A DNA stretch of 13,522 nucleotides from Bacteriovorax sp. (GTDB lineage: Bacteria; Bdellovibrionota; Bacteriovoracia; Bacteriovoracales; Bacteriovoracaceae), in contig JAURXW010000508.1 of assembly GCA_030654205.1 (NCBI GenBank), positions 1 to 13,522 of the forward strand, read 5' to 3'. Below are positions 7,477 to 13,522 of the stretch, one piece after another. Position 1 is the stretch's first letter; each line of letters opens with the position of its first letter. Below the pieces are notes generated by a model. The model was not told the DNA's origin, did no database searches, and saw only the letters and a program-made list of their open reading frames with translations. The position numbers were made by a program, and so were the translations under genes.

Positions 7477-7974
7477 ATGATTGTTGATCTGATTAAAAAA
7501 AATATTTCTAAAAAATTCCAGGATACTTTATTTGTCAGATTATTTGGATTAACAAAAGTTCCTTTAATTTTTTATGTCCGACCAAGTGTTATTCGTCTTG
7601 ATGATCAACAATGTATAGTTAAAATCCCGCTTAATCGCCGAACTAAAAATCATCTTAATTCAATGTATTTTGGAGTTTTAGCAACAGGAGCTGATCTGGC
7701 CGGAGGCCTAGTGGCAATGAAAGAAATTTCTGAGTCTAAGAAAAAAGTGGCTCTCTCATTTAAAGATTTTCACGCTGACTTTTTAAAACGTGCCGAAGGG
7801 GATGTACATTTTGTTTGTACTCAAATTCCAGAAATTAAAAAATTTGTGGGCGAAGTTATAGCAAGTGGAGAGCGTATGAATTTTCCTGTGCATATTGAGG
7901 CCATTGTTCCAAGTGAAGGAAATGAGCCTGTGGCGAAATTTATTTTAACTTTATCGCTGAAGTTAAAGAAATAA
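7477..7974 (+). CDS. DUF4442 / PaaI-like hotdog-fold protein, putative thioesterase
   Basis: The 165-residue protein has the layout of DUF4442 hotdog proteins: a basic N-terminal helix, a beta strand with VIRLDD, PLNRRTKNHLNSMYFG (51-66), where the fold's first helix starts and active residues usually lie, LATGADLAGG (68-77), then alternating strands through KVALSFKDFHADFLKRAEGDV. Relatives are acyl-CoA thioesterase-like, but the substrate is not known and the activity is inferred from the fold. An AAGGA sits 7 bases before the ATG and the gene starts 14 bases after proC, so it belongs to the same operon. Its TAA is directly followed by the stop codon of the convergent Nif3-family gene, with no terminator in between. 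Confidence 0.75.
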   Translation: MIVDLIKKNISKKFQDTLFVRLFGLTKVPLIFYVRPSVIRLDDQQCIVKIPLNRRTKNHLNSMYFGVLATGADLAGGLVAMKEISESKKKVALSFKDFHADFLKRAEGDVHFVCTQIPEIKKFVGEVIASGERMNFPVHIEAIVPSEGNEPVAKFILTLSLKLKK

Positions 7975-8745
7975 TCAGGCCGGATTCTCAGAGTCCAGGA
8001 ACTCACATTCTAGATTTGGAAATTCTTTTTGGATAAGCTTCATGAGTGATTGGATTCCAAACTTTTCTGTGGCGTTGTGGCCACCTGCAAACATATGAAT
8101 GCCTGATTCGCGAGATTCATGGTAGTCGTGCTCACTCATCTCACCTGTGATATAGGCATCAATACCTAATTTTGCAGCTTCTCGCCACTCCGAGTTTGCC
8201 CCACCTGTAATTATTCCTATTGTTTTAATTTCGTTTTTTGCCTCTAAAGGATTGGAGTAAAGAATTGTATGTTGAAGTTTTTCAGCAAGAATGCTTTTTA
8301 AAAGAGTGGCGCTGATGGCCTTTTCAAATTCACCTTTTACACCTGTACTTGCACCTTTATAAGCCCCGAAAGCACTAAGGTTTAAAAGACCTATGGCGCG
8401 AGCTAACCCTGCGGCATTACCAATTTCAATATTTCCATCTAGTGGGAGATGATAGCCAAAGAGATTAATATCATTTTTGATGAGAGGAAATACTCGTTTG
8501 GCAAATGGTCCTGTAAGAGTTCGAGTGCCATGAAATTTCCAAAATACTCCGTGATGAACGATCAATGCACAGGCCTTTTTAGCTGCTGCGTATTCAGTTG
8601 ATTCACGAGTCGCTGAGACAGCAAAAATTATTTTTTGGATTTCAGAACGACCTTCAATTTGAAGGCCGTTTGGGCAATAGTCATCAAAGAGTTCTGGACG
8701 TAAAATTGTTTTAAGAAAAAGTTCAAGATCACTTGTTTTCATCAT
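7975..8745 (-). CDS. Nif3/YbgI-family dinuclear metal-binding protein
   Basis: The 256 residues carry the full Nif3 metal signature: NGLQIEG (26-32), HHG (64-66) after a hydrophobic strand, GYHLPLDGN (97-105), TGEMSEHDYHE (200-210) and GGHNATEKFG (221-230). Expected ligands are His64, His65, Asp103, His223 and Glu227, as in E. coli YbgI. The length is that of the short YbgI type without the inserted CutA-like domain. Members are often annotated as GTP cyclohydrolase I type 2, but the true cellular reaction is unsettled. The ATG overlaps the TAA of the upstream TPR gene by one base (TAATG), so the two are translationally coupled. A second ATG follows at codon 2. Confidence 0.92.
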   Translation of the reverse strand: MMKTSDLELFLKTILRPELFDDYCPNGLQIEGRSEIQKIIFAVSATRESTEYAAAKKACALIVHHGVFWKFHGTRTLTGPFAKRVFPLIKNDINLFGYHLPLDGNIEIGNAAGLARAIGLLNLSAFGAYKGASTGVKGEFEKAISATLLKSILAEKLQHTILYSNPLEAKNEIKTIGIITGGANSEWREAAKLGIDAYITGEMSEHDYHESRESGIHMFAGGHNATEKFGIQSLMKLIQKEFPNLECEFLDSENPA

Positions 8746-9788
8746 TATATTTGCTGATTAGAAGCTGTTTCGCGGTCTAAATTATTTCTAAGCTTTGCAA
8801 CAGTTTCATGAAGTTCTTCGTGGTGAGGAGCAAGAGTTAAGGCGAGTGAAAATTCTTTTAGTCCCGCTTCATATTGTTTTAAAAGCACATAAGCTCGTCC
8901 GGCATTGATATAAGGATATTCACGGTTTTGGTAGTTATGGGCCCTTTTAGCGAGCTCAAACCAACGAAGACTTTCTTCAACTTGCCCTTCGTTTAAAATA
9001 TAATTTCCAAAATCGTTGTAGGCCGGGCCGTATTGTTTGTCTTTTTGGATGGCCTTCATGCAATAAGCTTTTGCTTCTGAAATATTATCTAAGAGCGAAT
9101 AGGTCCAAGCTATAAGAGTTAAAACTTCGGCGCTGTCTTTATAGTTTCGTGCTTTGTAAAATTGGGCACGGGCCTCTTGATAATTTTTTTGAGCGATGAA
9201 ATAATGACCGCGGTGAAGATAGTAGTCATATTTTTCTTCGCGTTTTATGTCCAAAAAGGCGATAGGGGATTTTATAACGGATTCGACGTGGGAGAGTTCG
9301 CGGATATTTTTTTCGTCTAAGTAAAAAAGTGGAGCGGCGAAATTTTCATCGCTATTAATTCTTGGAATGTTTTCGGTTTCAGTAAGGCCGGTTCGCGGGA
9401 GTTGCACTTCAAGCGAGGTACTTTCAATTAAGAAATTATGAATCTCAAAAGAATTTCGATAGAGAAGATTGATGTATTCAATAACATTTTTATCTGCTTT
9501 ATCGCTGCTGAGAGGGAGTTTTATTAATGATTCAATAAAATTGTGAAAAAATTTGATGTGATTTTTAAATTGTGAGGTTTCAAAAATATAATCATCATTT
9601 TTGAAATTAAGTTCAGCAAAATTTTTATTAAAAAACTTGGCAGACTCTTGACATAGTTTTTGAACTTGCATCTTTCCGCGTGGGGTAAGATGAATTTTTT
9701 CTAATTCAGTAAACGCAAAGAGAAGGCGATCAAGATAACCAGTGGCCGTATAAAATTCAGCGAGAAGCAGAGAATTAATTGATTCCAT
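8745..9788 (-). CDS. TPR-repeat protein
   Basis: This 347-residue cytoplasmic protein has no signal peptide or membrane segment. Residues 1 to about 130 are helical and of no family I recognise; 130-185 look like a linker with several acidic residues. From about 187 to 324 there are four tetratricopeptide repeats, visible as YDYYLHRGHYFIAQKNYQEA, then AWTYSLLDNISEAKAYCMKA, AYNDFGNYILNEGQVEESLR and YINAGRAYVLLKQYEAGLKE. TPR units form a protein-binding groove, so a scaffold or adaptor role is inferred, with no partner known. The start ATG has AAGGA 7 bases before it. It is the first gene of a two-gene unit with the Nif3-family gene. Confidence 0.85.
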   Translation of the reverse strand: MESINSLLLAEFYTATGYLDRLLFAFTELEKIHLTPRGKMQVQKLCQESAKFFNKNFAELNFKNDDYIFETSQFKNHIKFFHNFIESLIKLPLSSDKADKNVIEYINLLYRNSFEIHNFLIESTSLEVQLPRTGLTETENIPRINSDENFAAPLFYLDEKNIRELSHVESVIKSPIAFLDIKREEKYDYYLHRGHYFIAQKNYQEARAQFYKARNYKDSAEVLTLIAWTYSLLDNISEAKAYCMKAIQKDKQYGPAYNDFGNYILNEGQVEESLRWFELAKRAHNYQNREYPYINAGRAYVLLKQYEAGLKEFSLALTLAPHHEELHETVAKLRNNLDRETASNQQI

Positions 9789-9850
9789 ACGATCGTCCTT
9801 GATTTTAAAGTTTACTCATCAGGGGATTCATCTTGAAAACCCTAAGCTTA

Positions 9851-9880
9851 ATTCTAGATCAGTCTGATTTTCTTTTTCAA
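9851..9880 (-). promoter_or_regulatory. Candidate promoter of the TPR-Nif3 unit
   Basis: On the minus strand TTGAAA (9880-9875) and TAGAAT (9856-9851) are 18 bases apart, about 63 bases before the TPR start. The spacer holds a short dyad ATCAG-T-CTGAT (9858-9868) that could be an operator half-pair or chance. Confidence 0.4.
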
Positions 9881-10004
9881 TTCATTTCTGCTTTGTATAA
9901 GACAATAAATGGGTTTTTATTGAAAGTTTTGTAATAAGTTCACGTTTAAGAGGTGCGCAGCAAATTTTTCCTGTGACATCTTCTATCTTTTTGAAGAGTT
10001 TTCT

Positions 10005-11123
10005 TTACTTCCAAAATTCTTTAAAGAACTGTTCGTAAGGCATAACTTCTATTCCATCCACTAATCTTTTTATTGGATCTCTTGAAATTAATATATGTCT
10101 TTTCACGAGACCTTCTTCTTTGAAGGCCTTAAGGCCTTTTAAGTGCTTTTCTTGAAATCGATCACTTGATTTAATTTCGATGGCCATTTCCTTTCCAAGA
10201 ATACAGTCAACTTCGAAATCTCCAGAAGTAGATCTCCAGTAATTCATGGACATTAATTTTTCTTTATAACTAATGGCCGTTCTTATTTCTTGTAAGCAAA
10301 AATGTTCAAAGGCATCGCCGAATGCTTCAGATTTTGGCGAAAGTGTGCTTACTCCTTTCATAAAATTGGAAATACCAACGTCGAACATGAAAATTTTAGA
10401 TTTTGATACGGATTTTCTTTTTACAGTCTTCGTAAATGGCGTGAGCTCAAAAGCAACGAGTGTATCTTTTAATATTTCAACATATGAAGCGACAGTTCTG
10501 ACAGGTACACCTGCATCATCTGCAATTTTTTGATAATTTAATTCTTGGCCTGAAAGGGCACCAAAACTGTCCAGGAAACGAGCGAAATGATCTATGTTTC
10601 TAACGAGAGCCTCGGCCTGAACTTCTTCTTTTAAATAAGTTTGAACATATTCTTTTAATTCGAGTTGTGGCTTTTTTGATTGATAAATGATTGGAAGTCC
10701 ACCAACAGTTAGATACTTAAGCAAATCAAAATCTGTTATTTCCTTCATTGCTAATGGGTGCATTTGAAGAGATCTTGCTCTGCCTGCTAATAAATTTGCC
10801 CCGCCATTTTTGAGCTTTCGAGCACTACTTCCAGCCAAGAGGAATTTTATTTTTTTAGTCTCAATTAAGCGGTGAACTTCATCTAGGAGTCGTGGAAGTT
10901 TTTGTATTTCATCTATAACAACTAAGTCATTATCAATTTCTTCACTGAGAGATTTGGGACGTCGTAAAAATCGATCGTATATATCGCTGTCTAGTAAATC
11001 GAAGACTTGAGCTTTTTTGAGTTGTTCTTTGACTAGTGAGGACTTACCTGTGGCCCTTGGGCCAAAGAGGAAATGACTTTTTTCTTTGAGTGCTGTTTTT
11101 AAATCGAGTGCTCGTTTGTACAT
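10005..11123 (-). CDS. AAA-family ATPase with DUF4143 C-terminal domain
   Basis: The 372-residue protein has Walker A GPRATGKS (21-28), Walker B LVVIDE (67-72) and a sensor strand LLAGSSAR (95-102), then a segment LNYQKIADDAGVPVRTVASYVEIL (195-218) shaped like a winged helix. The C-terminal DUF4143 region contains a PD-(D/E)XK nuclease-like core with Asp306 (EVD), Glu316 and Lys318 (EIK). Such ATPases are common, often patchily distributed bacterial accessory genes with no firmly known job. Nuclease activity is possible from the residues but not shown. The gene has no Shine-Dalgarno site and a -10 box 5 bases before the ATG, so a leaderless mRNA is likely. It stands alone: 216 bases separate it from the TPR gene, and no partner gene such as an antitoxin is adjacent. 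No clear terminator follows. Confidence 0.92.
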   Translation of the reverse strand: MYKRALDLKTALKEKSHFLFGPRATGKSSLVKEQLKKAQVFDLLDSDIYDRFLRRPKSLSEEIDNDLVVIDEIQKLPRLLDEVHRLIETKKIKFLLAGSSARKLKNGGANLLAGRARSLQMHPLAMKEITDFDLLKYLTVGGLPIIYQSKKPQLELKEYVQTYLKEEVQAEALVRNIDHFARFLDSFGALSGQELNYQKIADDAGVPVRTVASYVEILKDTLVAFELTPFTKTVKRKSVSKSKIFMFDVGISNFMKGVSTLSPKSEAFGDAFEHFCLQEIRTAISYKEKLMSMNYWRSTSGDFEVDCILGKEMAIEIKSSDRFQEKHLKGLKAFKEEGLVKRHILISRDPIKRLVDGIEVMPYEQFFKEFWK

Positions 11124-11128
11124 AGCTT

Positions 11129-11156
11129 ATTATAGCAGGTTATCTTAAATCGGCAA
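11129..11156 (-). promoter_or_regulatory. Extended -10 promoter giving a leaderless ATPase mRNA
   Basis: On the minus strand TTGCCG (11156-11151) and TATAAT (11134-11129) are 16 bases apart, and TGC just before TATAAT makes an extended -10. Transcription should begin about 6-7 bases after the box, at the A of the ATG (11123). This fits the lack of a ribosome binding site. The -35 hexamer is one arm of the dyad at 11147-11170. Confidence 0.65.
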
Positions 11157-11170
11157 GCTGTTGCCGATTT
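11147..11170. promoter_or_regulatory. Perfect 10-bp dyad A overlapping the -35 box, operator-like
   Basis: AAATCGGCAA and TTGCCGATTT are perfect reverse complements around GCTG. The core CGGC-N8-GCCG (11151-11166) matches dyad B and its centre is 31 bases from that of B, about three helical turns. Its overlap with the -35 hexamer of the ATPase gene suggests a repressor site. It could also act as an RNA hairpin when read from the upstream gene. Confidence 0.6.
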
Positions 11171-11176
11171 TTGAAC

Positions 11177-11202
11177 AAAAACGGCAGCATTTTGCCGTTT
11201 TT
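11177..11202. terminator. Perfect 10-bp dyad B, terminator of the secreted-protein gene and/or second operator
   Basis: AAAAACGGCA (11177-11186) pairs with TGCCGTTTTT (11193-11202) across six bases. On the minus strand it follows the stop codon of the upstream gene by 7 bases and ends in five T residues, as a Rho-independent terminator would, though the T-run is part of the stem. The core CGGC-N8-GCCG (11182-11197) repeats that of dyad A, which a plain terminator does not explain. Confidence 0.6.
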
Positions 11203-11209
11203 AGGGTAG

Positions 11210-12958
11210 TCACTTTGTTAGCTCATACTCAATTAATCGCTTTTCGGTATTAACATTTGTATAGCGCTTAGAAATCATTTCAAATAAATTATCAGTTTTG
11301 TTTCCAACTTTTTGAGAAGCAGGACTTCTTCCAAAATCAAGAGCTCCTGATTTACTTGCGTCTTTGTTAAATAGTTTTCCAAATGGATTTGAATCATCTT
11401 TTGCAATTGCCCTATTTTTATTAATTCCAAGACCGCCCATCATGGAGAGTGTGCCTCCACCGCCGCCATAGGTAGGAGCTTTTTCTTGAAAAGTTGTAGC
11501 TGCGGCAGCACCTGGAGCAGATCCGCCTCCGCCGCCACCACCGCCTCCACCGAGACTTCCTCCGCCACCACCACCGCCAGTAGGCATAGTGCCTTTGGTA
11601 ACGACTGCTTTGGCCGCAGTTTCAGCAAGGCCACCTTTTTGTTGAGCACCTGATACGATACTTGCAACGCCATCATTTTTATTTGTGCCAGCTGGATTAA
11701 CTGCGTTTGTTGTTCCGGCCCCTGCGTTGAGATCCGGATTTTTATTCATATAACTTGTTCCAGTTCCACCATCACCAAAGGTAATCATATTATCCCCCAT
11801 GGCATCGAAAGTTCTGTCGAGCCCACCTGTTAAGCATTGAGCGTCTCCAGGATTTTGCTGACAGTAAGTTGATTGAAGATTATCGGCAGAAGGAGCGAGT
11901 GGATCAATAGGTTTAAAAGTTTCTACTTTTGCAATAGCATTGTCGAGATCACCCACGCGTTTTGCCATGAGAGAGGCCATCATTGCATCGCTGGCGACGT
12001 TGATACCGACGGATGCTAGTTTTGCTTTCATTTTTTCTTTGGCGGTTTGGTTTTGTAAAAAGCCAAATTTTGATTCATCCTTAGCTGTGTTATTACAAAT
12101 TTCAACAGGGCCAGGGCCTGGGGCTTCAGGATTTACAACAGTTCTATAAGATGCACATTTTTCATAAATTGTATTCACACTTGGAATTTCAGAATAATAT
12201 GTGGCCAGTGCAGCAAGCTTACCTGTATCGAGAACCGCTCTTTGAGTCATAATATCTTGCTGACCTTTAACATTAGATTTTAAAGCAGTTAAACCAGCTG
12301 TTGCAGTGTTTGTGCTTTGAGCAGCTTCTGCTTGAGCGGTCATTGATTTGTCTGCGAAATAAACCTCTTGGCCTTTTTGCACAACAGTTTGAGCAACATC
12401 CATTAGCTCGCCGTTTTGTACAAAACTTACGCAGCCATCGAAGTCTAGTGTTTCAGCTCCGACTCGTTTGCATGTAATTTTTGGGGTACCGCCATCAACT
12501 GGTTTATCTGATCCTGCATTCCAGTCGCGATCAAAGGCCGAGACAATGTAGGCAGCAGCGTCGCAACTCGCAGCGATGGGTTTTAATTTGTCGATGCATG
12601 CTTTATATTTATTATCATCGCAAATATCCGTCATGCAAGTTTTTGAATATGTTAAATAGTCTTTCCATTTTTCTACTTTTTCTGTAGCAGAACCATTTTT
12701 ATATAAATCACGAAAATTACCTAAAGTTAAATCGTCACAGTAATGCACGCCTCGTGATCCATAAAGATTATCAAGTTTTCCAACTTTTCGTGAGCTTGTT
12801 AAGTCTTCAATTGCCTTTTCAGCATTCTGTTTTTTCTTGATGCACTTATCGGCGGGAGTTTCTGAAGCCTCTTGTGCCAACACAAAAGTCCCACTCAACA
12901 TCAACCCAACCAAAAATATTATTTTCATCATCATATTTTTCTTCATATAAATCTTCAT
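11210..12958 (-). CDS. Large secreted protein, cysteine-containing with polyglycine tracts, unknown function
   Basis: The 582-residue product starts with a signal peptide (basic MKIYMKKNMMMK, hydrophobic IIFLVGLMLSGTFV, cleavage likely after VLA at 28). The mature part carries 12 cysteines, all between residues 39 and 375, which could form disulfides outside the cytoplasm. Residues about 205-250 are Ala/Gln/Thr-rich and helical. Residues 461-479 are two polyglycine runs split by SL, and a third lies at 498-502. The C-terminal tail (about 554-582, DNLFEMISKRYTNVN) is charged and helical, unlike the low-complexity stretch before it. I recognise no domain; an envelope or surface-related role is inferred only from export and composition. 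A GGGTGA lies 3 bases before the ATG, a rather short spacing. The gene is apparently monocistronic with dyad B as terminator. Confidence 0.8.
   Translation of the reverse strand: MKIYMKKNMMMKIIFLVGLMLSGTFVLAQEASETPADKCIKKKQNAEKAIEDLTSSRKVGKLDNLYGSRGVHYCDDLTLGNFRDLYKNGSATEKVEKWKDYLTYSKTCMTDICDDNKYKACIDKLKPIAASCDAAAYIVSAFDRDWNAGSDKPVDGGTPKITCKRVGAETLDFDGCVSFVQNGELMDVAQTVVQKGQEVYFADKSMTAQAEAAQSTNTATAGLTALKSNVKGQQDIMTQRAVLDTGKLAALATYYSEIPSVNTIYEKCASYRTVVNPEAPGPGPVEICNNTAKDESKFGFLQNQTAKEKMKAKLASVGINVASDAMMASLMAKRVGDLDNAIAKVETFKPIDPLAPSADNLQSTYCQQNPGDAQCLTGGLDRTFDAMGDNMITFGDGGTGTSYMNKNPDLNAGAGTTNAVNPAGTNKNDGVASIVSGAQQKGGLAETAAKAVVTKGTMPTGGGGGGGSLGGGGGGGGGGSAPGAAAATTFQEKAPTYGGGGGTLSMMGGLGINKNRAIAKDDSNPFGKLFNKDASKSGALDFGRSPASQKVGNKTDNLFEMISKRYTNVNTEKRLIEYELTK
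11521..11580 (-). repeat. GC-rich GGN trinucleotide tract coding polyglycine
   Basis: About 60 bases of GGC, GGT and GGA codons (CCN on the plus strand) encode Gly7-Ser-Leu-Gly10, a GC-rich island in AT-rich DNA. The codons are mixed, so slippage is less likely than in a pure repeat. Any change by whole units keeps the frame. Confidence 0.75.
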
Positions 12959-13175
12959 TTTTCACCCAACTTTCCCAATAGGATATGCTCCTAATTATAT
13001 GCCTACTCATCGGTATCTTATTAATTATTCTTAAACGGATACATCAAGTACTAGACACCTATAATTAAACTCTTGGATTTAGACCCTCAATCGTCTAAAG
13101 TAGACCCAAAATCAAGCTGAGCAAATGCCATTTATTATTGGCAAAAAATGCTAAAAGTCAGAGGGAATATATATT
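12959..13175. other. Divergent intergenic region with promoter-like boxes
   Basis: No gene is seen in these 217 bases. On the minus strand TATAAT at 12999-12994 is a candidate -10 for the secreted-protein gene, without a good -35. On the plus strand TATAAT at 13060-13065 is a candidate for the thioesterase gene, also lacking a clear -35. Between the latter and the thioesterase start lies the dyad at 13078-13099 and a TAGACCC direct repeat (13080-13086 and 13101-13107, 21 bases apart). Confidence 0.4.
13078..13099. promoter_or_regulatory. 7-bp dyad TTTAGAC-N8-GTCTAAA, possible regulator site
   Basis: The two arms (13078-13084 and 13093-13099) are perfect reverse complements. The half-site TTAGAC is the same as in the dyad upstream of the SWIB gene, though the spacer is 8 rather than 12 bases between equal cores. 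No T-run follows, so it is not a terminator. Confidence 0.4.
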
Positions 13176-13522
13176 ATGAGCAATCCAATCTACGAATATG
13201 ACTTAATCATCTTAGAGCAACACTTAGATACTTTTGGCCACGTCAACAACGCTTCATACTTGACTCTCTACGAAGAAGCTCGATGGGATTTTATTACTAA
13301 AAATGGTCTTGGATTAAATAAGATTTTGGAAGCAAAAGTTGGACCTGTTCTATTGGATTTAAGCCTCACATTTAAAAGTGAACTTGGTAATCGTGAAAAA
13401 ATAAAAATTGTCTCTCAGGCCCGTCCTGAAATGAGAAATAAATTTGTGATGGTTCTCGATCAGAAAATTTTAAAAGAAAATGGTAAAATTGCTTCGACTA
13501 TTACTTTATCTGTAGGACTCAT
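13176..13522 (+). CDS. 4HBT / YbgC-like acyl-CoA thioesterase (3' end outside window)
   Basis: The first 115 codons are present and the frame is open at the window end. The N-terminus shows the classic hotdog thioesterase motif: Asp18 in HLDTFGHVNNASYLTLYEEAR. Asp is the usual catalytic residue, and GHVNN-x-x-YL plus EEAR follow as in 4-hydroxybenzoyl-CoA thioesterase and FadM/YbgC relatives. These enzymes hydrolyse acyl-CoA thioesters. The later FKSELGNREKIKIVSQ and MVLDQKILKENGKIASTITL fit the family's central strands. An AGGGA lies 9 bases before the ATG at 13176. This start gives the standard short N-terminus of the family. The substrate cannot be told. It is transcribed away from the secreted-protein gene. 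Confidence 0.88.
   Translation, partial: MSNPIYEYDLIILEQHLDTFGHVNNASYLTLYEEARWDFITKNGLGLNKILEAKVGPVLLDLSLTFKSELGNREKIKIVSQARPEMRNKFVMVLDQKILKENGKIASTITLSVGL

Noticed and set aside
9979..9997. TCTTC/GAAGA inverted repeat after the ATPase gene as a terminator
   Set aside because: The stem is only five pairs with a nine-base loop and no T-run follows on the minus strand.
10005..11123. The DUF4143 ATPase as half of a toxin-antitoxin or defence pair
   Set aside because: No small partner gene lies on either side, and the flanking genes belong to other units.
11440..11676. Minus-strand open frame of 78 codons inside the polyglycine region
   Set aside because: It is a different-frame shadow of the GC-rich GGN tract in the secreted-protein gene.

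Overview
The window is AT-rich, densely coded chromosomal DNA. No rRNA, tRNA, CRISPR array, insertion sequence or prophage gene could be recognised in it. Several features suggest a delta-proteobacterium-like organism of the Bdellovibrionota, for example a Bacteriovorax or Bdellovibrio relative: low GC, a stand-alone SWIB-domain protein with a histone-H1-like tail, a long PutA without a DNA-binding domain, and secreted proteins of no clear family. This placement is inference from gene content and style, because there is no marker gene in the window.

Left part (1-2471). A GNAT-like acetyltransferase is cut by the window start. It is followed by an independently controlled gene for a small, very basic chromatin-like protein (Lys/Ala/Pro tail plus SWIB domain) with a strong ribosome binding site and a strong hairpin terminator. 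On the minus strand, ending inside that terminator, lies a predicted exported protein of unknown function. Its start faces the putA gene across a short divergent promoter region.

Central part (2472-9788). A plus-strand operon carries putA (proline to glutamate, about 1393 residues with an unassigned N-terminal extension and a C-terminal domain), proC (pyrroline-5-carboxylate to proline) and a hotdog-fold DUF4442 protein. Spacings are 8 and 14 bases. putA and proC act on the same intermediate in opposite directions, so the pair could run a proline/P5C redox cycle or partition P5C. The operon meets a minus-strand pair head-on with no spacer: a TPR protein, then a Nif3/YbgI-family metal protein whose start overlaps the TPR stop (TAATG).

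Right part (9789-13522). A minus-strand DUF4143-type AAA ATPase gene has a near-perfect extended -10 box placed so that its mRNA should be leaderless. Two matching CGGC-N8-GCCG dyads, 31 bases apart, lie at and upstream of its -35 region. Further upstream on the same strand is a gene for a large secreted protein with 12 cysteines and polyglycine tracts. A divergent intergenic region then leads to a 4HBT-type acyl-CoA thioesterase gene that runs off the window end.

No complete new defence or mobile system is evident. The items most worth a second look are the H1-tail/SWIB protein, the twin dyads with the leaderless ATPase gene, the putA-proC pairing and the unassigned N-terminal extension of PutA.
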